From assembly GCA_964575025.1 (NCBI GenBank), contig CAZNPV010000017.1:1-64000 (forward strand): 64,000 bases of DNA, read 5' to 3'. Under the pieces are notes generated by a model, which did not search any database, was not told the DNA's origin, and saw only the letters and a program-made list of their open reading frames with translations. Source of the DNA: JABMQB01 sp964575025. Its GTDB lineage: Bacteria > Bacteroidota > Bacteroidia > Bacteroidales > Prolixibacteraceae. This document shows positions 52,818 to 61,532 of the stretch, in pieces. Each line of letters begins with the position of its first letter. Within the stretch, counting starts at the first letter, position 1. The translations under genes were made by a program, and so were the position numbers.

Positions 52818-52958
52818 TTAATCAAACATTTGCCATTCAACAAAAAACTGATCCCTTTTTCCGGCTTTCACCGGGGGTTTTTGGTTGTCTTTTGGCTGGA
52901 TGAAATGAACTTTCTTCTTCCTTTTCAACAAATCCTTCTCTTTTTTATCCATATTCAT
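52818..52958 (-). CDS. Possible small basic protein (46 aa)
   Basis: A small ORF on the minus strand in an otherwise empty 317-nt stretch (52713-53029). It starts MNMDKKEKDLLKRKKKVHF and ends DQFFVEWQMFD; Lys/Arg make up about a third of the first half. A purine-rich gagaaggat lies just before the ATG. No family is recognised. It could be spurious. Confidence 0.35.
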   Translation of the reverse strand: MNMDKKEKDLLKRKKKVHFIQPKDNQKPPVKAGKRDQFFVEWQMFD

Positions 52959-53029
52959 ATCCTTCTCTTCTACGTTTTTAAATCGGAATAGTTTGTTTAT
53001 CTTTCCCTGGTTTTTAAAAATTCCGGCCT

Positions 53030-53887
53030 ATGAGGTGGTTGATATGGATTTTTGTTTTTTATTTGGCAGGTTCCGGGGTGATTGCACAAAGCAATTTTCA
53101 GGTACGGTATGATTACGATGCTTCGGGGAATGCGAATTTTATGGCGGATAATTATTCCGATTTTCCGGTGTATGTGGCGTTGAATTTCAGTTACCTTGAT
53201 TATGCTTCGTTTATGGGGGAGTTGCCTTACATTGGGCGCATTGAGCCGGGGACCCGTTCGCTGTTTACGATCTACCGGGAACCGGATCAGCCCGGTCCTC
53301 AGTTTCATATTGAGGTAAAGTGGTACCCGTCGCATCCCTCCCCCGACACGGATCCGGAGTTTCCCTATTTAATTCCGGCCAGGCCCGGAACAACCGTTAC
53401 GTGTTCTTCCCTTGATACTTACGGAAATGAACGGTCTGTGGGTTTTGAGATGGAAGGTTCTGCTGAGGTGTGTGCTTCCCGCAAAGGGGTTGTAATCCTG
53501 GTGGTGGAGAACCATGACCCGGCCGGGCCTGTGGGAGGTCAACAAATGAACCGGCTGCAAGTGCTGCATACGGATGGAACTGTGGGGGAATATGTTCATT
53601 TTGATTTCCGGGGAATAGCATGCCAGCCCGGACAAACGGTGATTCCCGGGGAAGTTCTCGGCAGGGCTGCCCCGTTACAGAACGGAACCTTCTTTGTTGG
53701 ATTTTCGCTTTCCCATAGCAGCCTTTATTCAGATACTCCCAAAACCCTTATTCCGGAATTTTACCTTGGTGAATCAGGGGTTTCTCCGGTGGAAACAGGA
53801 AAAACATACCGGCCCGTTCACGATATGAAGATCATTAAAAAGGAGTTGACAGGAAAAGAACGAAGGGCATTGAAAAAAGAAAAATAG
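53030..53887 (+). CDS. Exported protein with degenerate M23/LytM-like domain
   Basis: A 285-aa protein with a signal peptide (MRWLIWIFVFYLAGSGVIAQ). The C-terminal half resembles the LytM/M23 fold: GVVILVVENHDP, LQVLHTDGTVGEYVHFDF, GQTVIPGEVLGRAAP and FFVGFSLSHSS follow the usual order of strands. The zinc ligands of M23 (HxxxD and HxH) are not present, so it is probably not an active peptidase; it may bind peptidoglycan or regulate a partner. The N-terminal half is beta-rich and unassigned. Confidence 0.6.
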   Translation: MRWLIWIFVFYLAGSGVIAQSNFQVRYDYDASGNANFMADNYSDFPVYVALNFSYLDYASFMGELPYIGRIEPGTRSLFTIYREPDQPGPQFHIEVKWYPSHPSPDTDPEFPYLIPARPGTTVTCSSLDTYGNERSVGFEMEGSAEVCASRKGVVILVVENHDPAGPVGGQQMNRLQVLHTDGTVGEYVHFDFRGIACQPGQTVIPGEVLGRAAPLQNGTFFVGFSLSHSSLYSDTPKTLIPEFYLGESGVSPVETGKTYRPVHDMKIIKKELTGKERRALKKEK

Positions 53888-53984
53888 GGGGAGGGAAACC
53901 GGGTATTTTTTTTCAGCCACGGGGGTCAGACAAAACAAGCGACGCACAAAAATAAATTCATACTGTTCCTATTTATGTATATAT

Positions 53985-55289
53985 ATGCAAGCATTTACAC
54001 AGGATAAGCCAAAAATTGAAAAGATCGTTGAGCGGCATACAGAGAGGTCGTTTGAATTATGCAAATACCTCCATCAAAATCCGGAATTGTCGGAAAAGGA
54101 GTTTGAAACAGCCAGGCGGATGGTGGCAGAACTGGAAAAGACCGCGATGGATGTGTATCCCGGGTTTGGCGGCAATAGTGTGATAGGGGTTCTGAAAAAC
54201 GGGGAAGGGCCGGTAGTGATGCTCCGGACCGACATGGATGCTCTGCCTCTTAAAGAAAAAACAGGACTGGATTTTGCCAGTACCCGTGTGGTGAGTAATG
54301 AAAAAGGGGAAAAAATTCCGGTTATGCATGCCTGCGGGCACGATATTCATATGTCGGTGTGGGTGGGTACCATTCATGCCCTCGCTGAGCTGAAAGATGC
54401 CTGGAAAGGAACCCTGTTGGTGATTGCTCAACAGGCTGAAGAACTGGGCAATAGAGGGGCTGATTTAGCCATCGGAGAGGGCTTGTTTACAAAATTCCCG
54501 GTTCCGGATTATGCCCTGGCCTGTCATATCAATCCGGAGCTTGAGTCAGGAACAATCGGACTGGCTGAGGGCCCGGTTTTTGCCGGTATACATACCGTGA
54601 ACATCACGGTGTACGGAGAAGGTGGACATGGTGCATACCCGGAAAAATGCATTGATCCGATTGTGATTGCTTCGCGGATTGTCCTGGATCTGCAGACGAT
54701 TGTCAGTCGTGAAATCAGTACGCATGAACCGGCCGTACTGACCGTGGGTGCTATCCATGGAGGATCCCGTGCGAACATTATCCCCGATGAGGTGACAATG
54801 AAACTGACCCTTCGCTATTACAGCCGGCCGGTAGCCGGTAAAATGATCCGGGCTATTCAACGTATTTGCAAGGGAGCAGCTGCAATGGCCGGATTGCCTG
54901 AAAATAAAATGCCCCGGGTGGAAGTCAAAGCCGGATCAACATCCCCAGTGATCAACGATCCCATCCTCAGCCGGAAAATCAGAACGTTTGCATCTGAGGT
55001 CCTTGGTGAAGATCATGTTATCCGGACCTCTCCGGTTATGGGCGGGGAGGATTTCGGAAAGTACGGACGGACTCCCGAGGCGGTTCCAATATGCATGATC
55101 TGGCTGGGAAGCACGGCTCCGGAGGAAATGCAACGGCTGAGAACCGAAAGAAAAGAACCGTACCCGCTGCATTCACCTTTCCTTAATCCGGATTACAAAA
55201 ATACCATTCATACAGGCATCAAAGTAATGGTGGCCCATGTTCTCGGGCTAATGAATAATGCGGGGAATATCGCATCGAAAGAGGAATGA
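53985..55289 (+). CDS. M20D-family amidohydrolase / carboxypeptidase
   Basis: A 434-aa metallo-amidohydrolase of the M20D (IAA-amino acid/N-acyl amino acid hydrolase) family. Metal-site motifs are HACGHDIHMS, QAEELGNRGAD, and CHINPE; a dimerisation insert lies around GEGGHGAYPEKCIDPI. It probably cleaves N-acyl or aryl-amino acid conjugates in the cytosol. No signal peptide is seen. Single gene. Confidence 0.85.
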   Translation: MQAFTQDKPKIEKIVERHTERSFELCKYLHQNPELSEKEFETARRMVAELEKTAMDVYPGFGGNSVIGVLKNGEGPVVMLRTDMDALPLKEKTGLDFASTRVVSNEKGEKIPVMHACGHDIHMSVWVGTIHALAELKDAWKGTLLVIAQQAEELGNRGADLAIGEGLFTKFPVPDYALACHINPELESGTIGLAEGPVFAGIHTVNITVYGEGGHGAYPEKCIDPIVIASRIVLDLQTIVSREISTHEPAVLTVGAIHGGSRANIIPDEVTMKLTLRYYSRPVAGKMIRAIQRICKGAAAMAGLPENKMPRVEVKAGSTSPVINDPILSRKIRTFASEVLGEDHVIRTSPVMGGEDFGKYGRTPEAVPICMIWLGSTAPEEMQRLRTERKEPYPLHSPFLNPDYKNTIHTGIKVMVAHVLGLMNNAGNIASKEE

Positions 55290-55337
55290 TAGCCGTGAAA
55301 AAGCAGCGCGAAGTTGTCTGCCGGCAAGTGCAGCCTG

Positions 55338-56000
55338 TTATTTAACGTAATCCTCCAATTCGTGAAACCAAAAGTCGTATCCCTTTTTGTTCATGTGTAA
55401 TCCATCATCAAGAAATATATCCTGGTTTGGCAATCCTGAATCGGTAAGCATACCATTCCAGACATTCACATAGGTAAGTCCCCGGTTCCGGCAAAAGATT
55501 TTCAATTGGTTGTTCAATTCTTCGTATGCATTCTTCAGGTTCCAGCGGGCTAAGCTGGGTTTGGCAGATATGAATGCAATGTATACTCCGGGCAATTCTT
55601 CCTGTAACCTGGCTACGATTGTTTCTGCTGCAGCGAGGATCTCTTCCGGTTCTATGTTCGAAGCCACATCGTTGTCGCCTTCATAGATGAATACCTGTTC
55701 CGGATTGAACCGGATTACCGCATCGTCAAGGTAATAAAGAAGATCGCTCATGTGGGATCCGCCAAATCCGGTATTGAAAACAGCAAATTCCGGGAAATAA
55801 GTATGAATATCTTTCCACATGCGAATGCTGGAACTTCCCGTAAATACGATGACTTTCCGGTTTTCTGCAGATTCGGTGTCGATTTGCCGGATCTGCTCCA
55901 TTTCATTTTCAAAACGCAAAGGATCCTGTGCGTTGGAAAAAGGGACGATCAACAGAAGGGAGATGAGAGCTCCCGATTTGAGTAAATTCATTCGTTTCAT
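55338..56000 (-). CDS. SGNH/GDSL-family hydrolase, exported
   Basis: A 220-aa hydrolase with a signal peptide (NLLKSGALISLLLIVPFSNA). SGNH blocks: block I FTGSSSIRMW (nucleophile Ser), block II NTGFGGSHMSDL, block III YEGDNDV (Asn of GxND), block V DGLHMNKKGYDFW (Asp and His). The substrate is probably an ester in a glycan or lipid. The ATG at 56000 is chosen; an in-frame ATG at 55991 is also possible. Confidence 0.85.
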   Translation of the reverse strand: MKRMNLLKSGALISLLLIVPFSNAQDPLRFENEMEQIRQIDTESAENRKVIVFTGSSSIRMWKDIHTYFPEFAVFNTGFGGSHMSDLLYYLDDAVIRFNPEQVFIYEGDNDVASNIEPEEILAAAETIVARLQEELPGVYIAFISAKPSLARWNLKNAYEELNNQLKIFCRNRGLTYVNVWNGMLTDSGLPNQDIFLDDGLHMNKKGYDFWFHELEDYVK

Positions 56001-56050
56001 TTTTGTTTTCAATTTAAAAGTATATGCTTTCAATCAAAAGATGCTTTGGT

Positions 56051-58549
56051 TTACAGGGCCAGATTCACAAGGGTAATGCCAGCTCCTCCCTGGTCGACAT
56101 GTTCATCTTTAAAGTTTTTCACCATGGGTTCGGAACGCAGGTAATCACGGATTGTTTCTTTGAGGATCCCCTGTCCTTTGCCGTGAAGGATGCGTAGTTG
56201 GGCCACTTCAAGCATAATGGCTTCATCGATAAACATCCGGATGTTTGTGAGTGCTTCCTCTGCGCGTTGACCACGGATATCAATATCCGGATGAAAGGTC
56301 AGCCTTCGTTGCGCCAGGTTATTCGCTATGTTGGCTGTTGTTTTGTTTTTTTTCAGTCCGATTTTTTTTGCCTGGTTGTGGCTTACTTTTTCCACCTGTT
56401 CCCGGGGTATGGTGGTCATGAGCTGTCCGAAAGCCACTACCACATTTTTTTCATTAAACTGAATGATCTCGCCGATGGTGTCCTGGCCGGCCAGTTTCAC
56501 CTGGTCGCCGTGTTTCAACACGGTGATTTTTTCTTCAGGAAGGACTTTTTCCGGGGATCTGGATTTTGTCTCCTCAGGTCGGTGTTCATTGCGTTTTTTC
56601 TCCCTGGCTTTTAATCTATTCATCTTATGGTGAATCTTTTCATGGTCTTTTACCTCCTCTTCGCCAACCTCCTTTTTCAGGGTTTCCATTTCTTCCCGCA
56701 ACTTTTTTGTTTTTTCTTTTTCGGCCTGAGCCTTCCTGATTTCCTGTATTGTATTTTCAATTTTTTTGTTTACGCCTGCCAGTAACCGGGTTGCTTCTTC
56801 TTTGGCATTTTTCAGGATCTCTTTGCGCAGGCGCTCGGTTTCCCTTAGCTCCTGTTCATAGGTTTTAGCCAGGTTGTCCAGAATGGTATTGACCTTACCG
56901 ATTTTTTTCCGTTTTCTTTCCCAATAGTGTTTATCACGGATAACGATTTTCAGGTTTTTGTCAAAATCGATATGTTTTTTCCCGATTTTCCGGGTAGCGT
57001 CCTGAAGGATATTTTCCGGTAGTCCTATTTTCCGGGCTATTTCAAACGCAAAGGAGCTGCCCGGTTTCCCGATTTCGAGCTGAAACAGCGGATTCATGTG
57101 TTGTGAGTCATACAACATAGCCCCGTTGATGATTCCTTCTTCCGAAACTGCATAATGTTTGAGGTTGGAGTAATGGGTCGTGAGTACGCCATAGGTTCCG
57201 GATTCATTCAGTTTTCTGAGGATTGCTTCGGCTATGGCCCCTCCCAGCAGGGGCTCGGTACCTGTTCCGAATTCATCAATGAGGATCAGGGTGTTTTCAT
57301 TGCAGAATTTCAGGAACTGTTTCATGTTTATCAGGTGAGAACTGTAGGTGCTCAGGTCGTTTTCGATGGATTGCTCATCTCCTATATCGATCATGATGCG
57401 TTCGAAAATCCCGGTTTTGCTGTTTTCTCCTACCGGGATCAGCAATCCGCACTGAAGCATGTACTGGAGCAATCCGACGGTTTTCAGGCATACCGATTTT
57501 CCGCCGGCATTGGGTCCTGAAATAAGAAGCAGGTGATTTTTCTCTGTCAGACAAATATCGAGTGGGACGATTTTACGGTTCTCCCTTTGCAGCGAACGCA
57601 TCAACAAGGGATGTACAGCCTTCTCCCAGAAAAATTCCCGGGTTTTATTTAACTGAGGCCTGGTGGCATTCATGCCGATGGCCAGCAAGGCTTTGGCCCT
57701 AATAAAATCGATCTCCCCCAGGAAGTCGAATGAATACAGTATATCGTCAATGTAAGGGCGCAGGTCGTTGGCAAATTCTGTCAGTATGCGGATTATTTCC
57801 CGCCGTTCGGCATATTCGAGTTCCCTGATTTCGTTGTTCATTTCTACAATTTCTCCAGGCTCGATATAGGCTGTTTTGCCTGTTGCCGATTCGTCGTAGA
57901 TGATTCCTTTCAACTGCCTCTTTTTTGCCGATGGGATCGGGATCACGGCTCGTCCTTCCCGGATGGCTATGGATGCATCTTCTTCGACCAGACCCTCTTT
58001 TTGTGCTTCTTTAAGGATTGCATGGAGTCTTTTTGACATTCCTGATTGTTTGCTCAGGATTTCATGCCGGATTCTTGCCAGGTCTTCGGAAGCATTGTCC
58101 TTGAGTTTTCCTGATTTGTTCAGGATCGAATCAAATCTTTCGTACAGGTAGGGAAAAATTTTGACTACCCTGGCTTTTTCTGAGAGCATCGGAAAGCGTT
58201 CTTTTTTTTCTTTATTGAAAAAATGAGTTATCGCACGAATGGTTTCCAGGGATTTTTTCAGGTCAGCCATCTCGTCCAGCTCAAGGTAGCGCCCTTCGGT
58301 GCGTATTTTTTGTAATGACGACCGGACATCAATGAAATTACTTGCCGGGAACGAGTCAGATTCCCTGATGATCCGGGTGAATTCCTCCACTTCACCGTGG
58401 AGCCTGACCAGTTCGTTGTGATCCGAACGGAAGTGTATGGCATCAACCCATTCTTTTCCTAACGAGCTCAGGCATTTCGAGGCCAGCATCTCTCTGATCG
58501 TATCAAACCCGGTCTTGGCTTCAAAATTTTCCGGATAGGTTCCTTCCAT
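56051..58549 (-). CDS. mutS2: Endonuclease MutS2
   Basis: MutS2 (832 aa), which acts on branched DNA or collided ribosomes rather than mismatches. It lacks the MutS mismatch-recognition domain. The ABC-type ATPase has Walker A GPNAGGKS (345-352), Walker B ILIDEFGTGTEP, and a long coiled coil between about 510 and 650. The C-terminal Smr nuclease domain has DIRGQRAEEAL and LHGKGQGIL. Single gene on the minus strand, 50 nt from the SGNH gene. Confidence 0.95.
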   Translation of the reverse strand: MEGTYPENFEAKTGFDTIREMLASKCLSSLGKEWVDAIHFRSDHNELVRLHGEVEEFTRIIRESDSFPASNFIDVRSSLQKIRTEGRYLELDEMADLKKSLETIRAITHFFNKEKKERFPMLSEKARVVKIFPYLYERFDSILNKSGKLKDNASEDLARIRHEILSKQSGMSKRLHAILKEAQKEGLVEEDASIAIREGRAVIPIPSAKKRQLKGIIYDESATGKTAYIEPGEIVEMNNEIRELEYAERREIIRILTEFANDLRPYIDDILYSFDFLGEIDFIRAKALLAIGMNATRPQLNKTREFFWEKAVHPLLMRSLQRENRKIVPLDICLTEKNHLLLISGPNAGGKSVCLKTVGLLQYMLQCGLLIPVGENSKTGIFERIMIDIGDEQSIENDLSTYSSHLINMKQFLKFCNENTLILIDEFGTGTEPLLGGAIAEAILRKLNESGTYGVLTTHYSNLKHYAVSEEGIINGAMLYDSQHMNPLFQLEIGKPGSSFAFEIARKIGLPENILQDATRKIGKKHIDFDKNLKIVIRDKHYWERKRKKIGKVNTILDNLAKTYEQELRETERLRKEILKNAKEEATRLLAGVNKKIENTIQEIRKAQAEKEKTKKLREEMETLKKEVGEEEVKDHEKIHHKMNRLKAREKKRNEHRPEETKSRSPEKVLPEEKITVLKHGDQVKLAGQDTIGEIIQFNEKNVVVAFGQLMTTIPREQVEKVSHNQAKKIGLKKNKTTANIANNLAQRRLTFHPDIDIRGQRAEEALTNIRMFIDEAIMLEVAQLRILHGKGQGILKETIRDYLRSEPMVKNFKDEHVDQGGAGITLVNLAL

Positions 58550-58787
58550 GTACTATTTTTCTGGCAAAATTACAGAAACACATTCAGAATGTTGCTATGC
58601 ATAGGTATGTTTTCCTGTTGACCAGTCAAGTTGTTTCAGATACTTTTCACCTGATTTCACTGCTTTGGGTTCCAGTTTGGTGCCCATCGAATCGTTCCAT
58701 CGGTTTTAAAAAACCAAACAGTGCCACTACACCATTGATCTCAATATTTTCAGCAACGTTCCAGTGTTTTACGATTGTACGATTTAT

Positions 58788-60671
58788 CTATCCTTTCGGG
58801 ACTTTTTCCCCGGGGTAACGTTGGGCATATTCGTTCCAGAAAAGTTTCACTTCCTGTTTCATTTCCTTAGCCAGGGAGAGAATGCCGAAAAGGTTGGGGA
58901 TGGTCATCAGGGCGATGGTAATTCCCGATAAGGTCCAGATAAGAGTGGTATCGGTAAAGGAAGCCAGGAAAAATCCGATGACATACACAATCCGGTAATA
59001 CAGAACGCCTTTGATTCCCACGAGGTAGGTGGTTGCTCTGCCTCCGTAATAGGACCAGCTGATGGCTGTTGAGAAGGCAAACATCAGGAGTCCGATGGCA
59101 ACGATGTATTTTCCGTATTCGCCGAACCAGCTCCGGGTAAAGGCAATGGTAGTTAAGGGGGCACTGTGCATGAGTGATTTTCCTGTGAGGTATATGCCTT
59201 CCTGGTTCACAAGCTTCCCATGGTTTATTTCTATTGTCCCTGAGAAGGGTTGATCGTTTATCCAGACCCGGATATCTTCAGCCACTGAACGGGCATGGAA
59301 AAAGGTTGGCGGGTTTTCGATGATTCCTTCCGAAACATTCAGTGTTCCGGTTAACAGAGGGAGTTCGTTTTTACCACTCAGGTGTTCAACAAGAGCGATC
59401 TTATGTCCTTCAATGGTATCATCATACGTTTCTGCAAATACCATTAAATCGGCATCCTGAAACTGGTTATCCAGTTTTTCGTTCCACACACCGGAAGACA
59501 ATAAGACCAGTCCGGTAAGGGTGCAGATAATGATGGTATCGATAAAGGGTTCGAGGAGGGCTACCAGGCCTTCAGAAACGGGCTCATGGGCCCTTGCGGC
59601 AGCGTGTGCGATGGGTGCTGATCCCTGCCCGGCTTCATTGGAGAACAGTCCGCGGTTTACGCCCCGGTTGAAAGCAAAAGCAATGCTGCCCCCCAGGAAT
59701 CCTCCGGTTGCTGCAGTGCCCGTAAATACGTCTCCGACAATGGCTGACAGGGAAGGAAGGATGTTCTCAACATTGTAAAAGATGACTGCCAGCGCTCCCA
59801 GGAAATATACGACAGCCATTATCGGAACCAGCCGTGAGGTAACTTTTGCAATTCGTTTAATTCCGCCTATGATGACCAACCCCAGTAAGACAGCCAGCAC
59901 CGCACCGGTGACCACATGATTCAGCCCGAACGTTTCGAAAAGCGAATTGGAAATGCTGTTGATCTGTGGAAGGCTACCTGTTCCAAAGGAAGAAAGGATG
60001 GTGGCAATGGCAAAGATGGCTGCCAGCCATTTAAAGTTTATGGGTTTCCGGATGCATTTTAAAAGGGTATTGCCGTGCTTTTTCACCGTTTCTTCTCCGA
60101 GGTGTTTTTTCATGGCATCGAGGGTGGCATTTCTCCCCCAGAAGGACTGATCATCCAGGATTCTCAGTTTATCGATGATGGGTGCCGGGATCCTGTTTTT
60201 ATAAAATCTTTCATAGGTAGCCGGCGAAAATCTGAATTTCACCAACCGGTTTTTCATATAGTACATGGGCCCGCCTGCAATGGATCCGTCGGAAGCCGTC
60301 TCGCGGTACTTGTGCGAGAGGGTCACCTCAACAAACTTGGTGGTCATCCCCACGGCAGCTGTGATCAGCATCCAGAAGAGGGCTGCCGGGCCACCCAGGT
60401 GGATCGCCAAAGCCACGCCGGCAATATTCCCGGTCCCCACGGTACCGGATAAGGCCGTGGTTAACGCCTGGAAATGCGAGGTGTCGCCCTTGTCGCCTTC
60501 ACGGTCAAATTTGCCGCGAACGATACGGAGCGAGTGTTTCATGTAACGAAACTGTGGAAATTTCAGGTATAGGGTGAAAAAGACACCCGTACCTAACAAT
60601 AAATATACAAACCATTGGGAACCTCCGATCATACGATCGATCAGGGAGAGAATTTCGTTTAACCTGTGCAT
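58788..60671 (-). CDS. Sodium:alanine symporter family (AGCS) protein with two long soluble inserts
   Basis: A 627-aa Na+-coupled amino acid carrier of the AGCS family (usual length about 440-500). Signatures: ALSGTVGTGNIAGVALAIHLGGP (TM2 region) and NRGLFSNEAGQGSAPIAHAA. Two soluble inserts are present: residues about 143-212, after GGPMYYMKN, and about 397-504, between LLSSGVW and the next helix. They would face the outside or the cytosol depending on topology. It likely imports alanine or glycine with Na+. The true start is the ATG at 60671; an in-frame TTG at 60674 precedes it. A 48-codon frame stays open past its TAG stop. Confidence 0.88.
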   Translation of the reverse strand: MHRLNEILSLIDRMIGGSQWFVYLLLGTGVFFTLYLKFPQFRYMKHSLRIVRGKFDREGDKGDTSHFQALTTALSGTVGTGNIAGVALAIHLGGPAALFWMLITAAVGMTTKFVEVTLSHKYRETASDGSIAGGPMYYMKNRLVKFRFSPATYERFYKNRIPAPIIDKLRILDDQSFWGRNATLDAMKKHLGEETVKKHGNTLLKCIRKPINFKWLAAIFAIATILSSFGTGSLPQINSISNSLFETFGLNHVVTGAVLAVLLGLVIIGGIKRIAKVTSRLVPIMAVVYFLGALAVIFYNVENILPSLSAIVGDVFTGTAATGGFLGGSIAFAFNRGVNRGLFSNEAGQGSAPIAHAAARAHEPVSEGLVALLEPFIDTIIICTLTGLVLLSSGVWNEKLDNQFQDADLMVFAETYDDTIEGHKIALVEHLSGKNELPLLTGTLNVSEGIIENPPTFFHARSVAEDIRVWINDQPFSGTIEINHGKLVNQEGIYLTGKSLMHSAPLTTIAFTRSWFGEYGKYIVAIGLLMFAFSTAISWSYYGGRATTYLVGIKGVLYYRIVYVIGFFLASFTDTTLIWTLSGITIALMTIPNLFGILSLAKEMKQEVKLFWNEYAQRYPGEKVPKG

Positions 60672-60841
60672 CAATCCACTTTTAAATTACAGGAGCTAAA
60701 AATAGTATTATCTTTTAAGATGTGAAAAAGATGGTTGGTTGCTCTGGTTTTTCATTTCTGCGTCAATAAAATTCAATCTTCTGTTAATCAATCAATTTAT
60801 TTTTTGTTTACATTTGCTGAAAACCATAAAACAAGAAAAAC

Positions 60842-61099
60842 ATGTTGCCGAAATTTTTGTTAGCCGACAATTCGCAGGAGGCACCTGATATAATTTATGT
60901 AGTTCACACTGAGCAGCCCCGTTTTATTGTGGAGAGCGATATTGAAGATTTTTGGGAGAACCAGGTGATTCACTGGATTGACGACGACCCGCAGAACGAA
61001 GAACTCATTGCACAATTGCTCGAAGAAGCCGAAGATTTCCTGGAAAATGAATTTGATAGCCAGGAAGATCTCTACGACGAGGATATCAGCAATAACTAA
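60842..61099 (+). CDS. Small acidic protein of unknown function
   Basis: An 85-aa, strongly acidic cytosolic protein with no recognised domain. The N-terminus LPKFLLADNSQEAPDIIYVV reads like a beta strand pair; the C-terminal 40 residues are mostly Asp and Glu. A TACATTTG box at 60809-60816 may be its -7 element. It starts the short operon with the PspC gene 6 nt after its stop. Short acidic proteins like this occur beside pspC in Bacteroidota, but no role is known to me. Confidence 0.65.
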   Translation: MLPKFLLADNSQEAPDIIYVVHTEQPRFIVESDIEDFWENQVIHWIDDDPQNEELIAQLLEEAEDFLENEFDSQEDLYDEDISNN

Positions 61100-61105
61100 C
61101 GTCCT

Positions 61106-61315
61106 ATGGAAAATCAATACAAAAGCAAGCGGCTCTACAGGTCGCAAAACAGAATCTTAGGTGGTGTTCTGGCAGGATTTGCCGAATACATAAATGCCGA
61201 CCCGACCATCATACGAATTGTCTATGTTCTCTTGTCGATTTTATCAGCTGCCTTCCCCGGACTGCTGGTTTATATTATTTTCTGGATTGTGGTACCTGAA
61301 GAGCCGGTGGAATAG
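61106..61315 (+). CDS. PspC-domain membrane protein
   Basis: A 69-aa protein made of one PspC domain: KRLYRSQNRILGGVLAGFAE, then the hydrophobic segment IIRIVYVLLSILSAAFPGLL and ending YIIFWIVVPEEP. PspC is an inner-membrane part of the phage-shock (envelope stress) response; no pspA or pspF is nearby. It sits 6 nt after the small acidic protein. Confidence 0.9.
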   Translation: MENQYKSKRLYRSQNRILGGVLAGFAEYINADPTIIRIVYVLLSILSAAFPGLLVYIIFWIVVPEEPVE

Positions 61316-61532
61316 GAAGGAACCCGGATTGAAATGTCCATACGTGTAGATTCCCTTACGTCTTGTTTTTTCGCATTTTGTAGCCAACCAATATACAAAA
61401 TAGAATATAACGTTGGAAATAAAATTCCACTGTGGTGGTTCGGCTTTTTGTATTGAAACCCTACACTACGAAACAATTTCCTCTTATGTCAGGGGATTCT
61501 GTCGCCTGGCATGCGGGCGCATCCCCCGTGAA

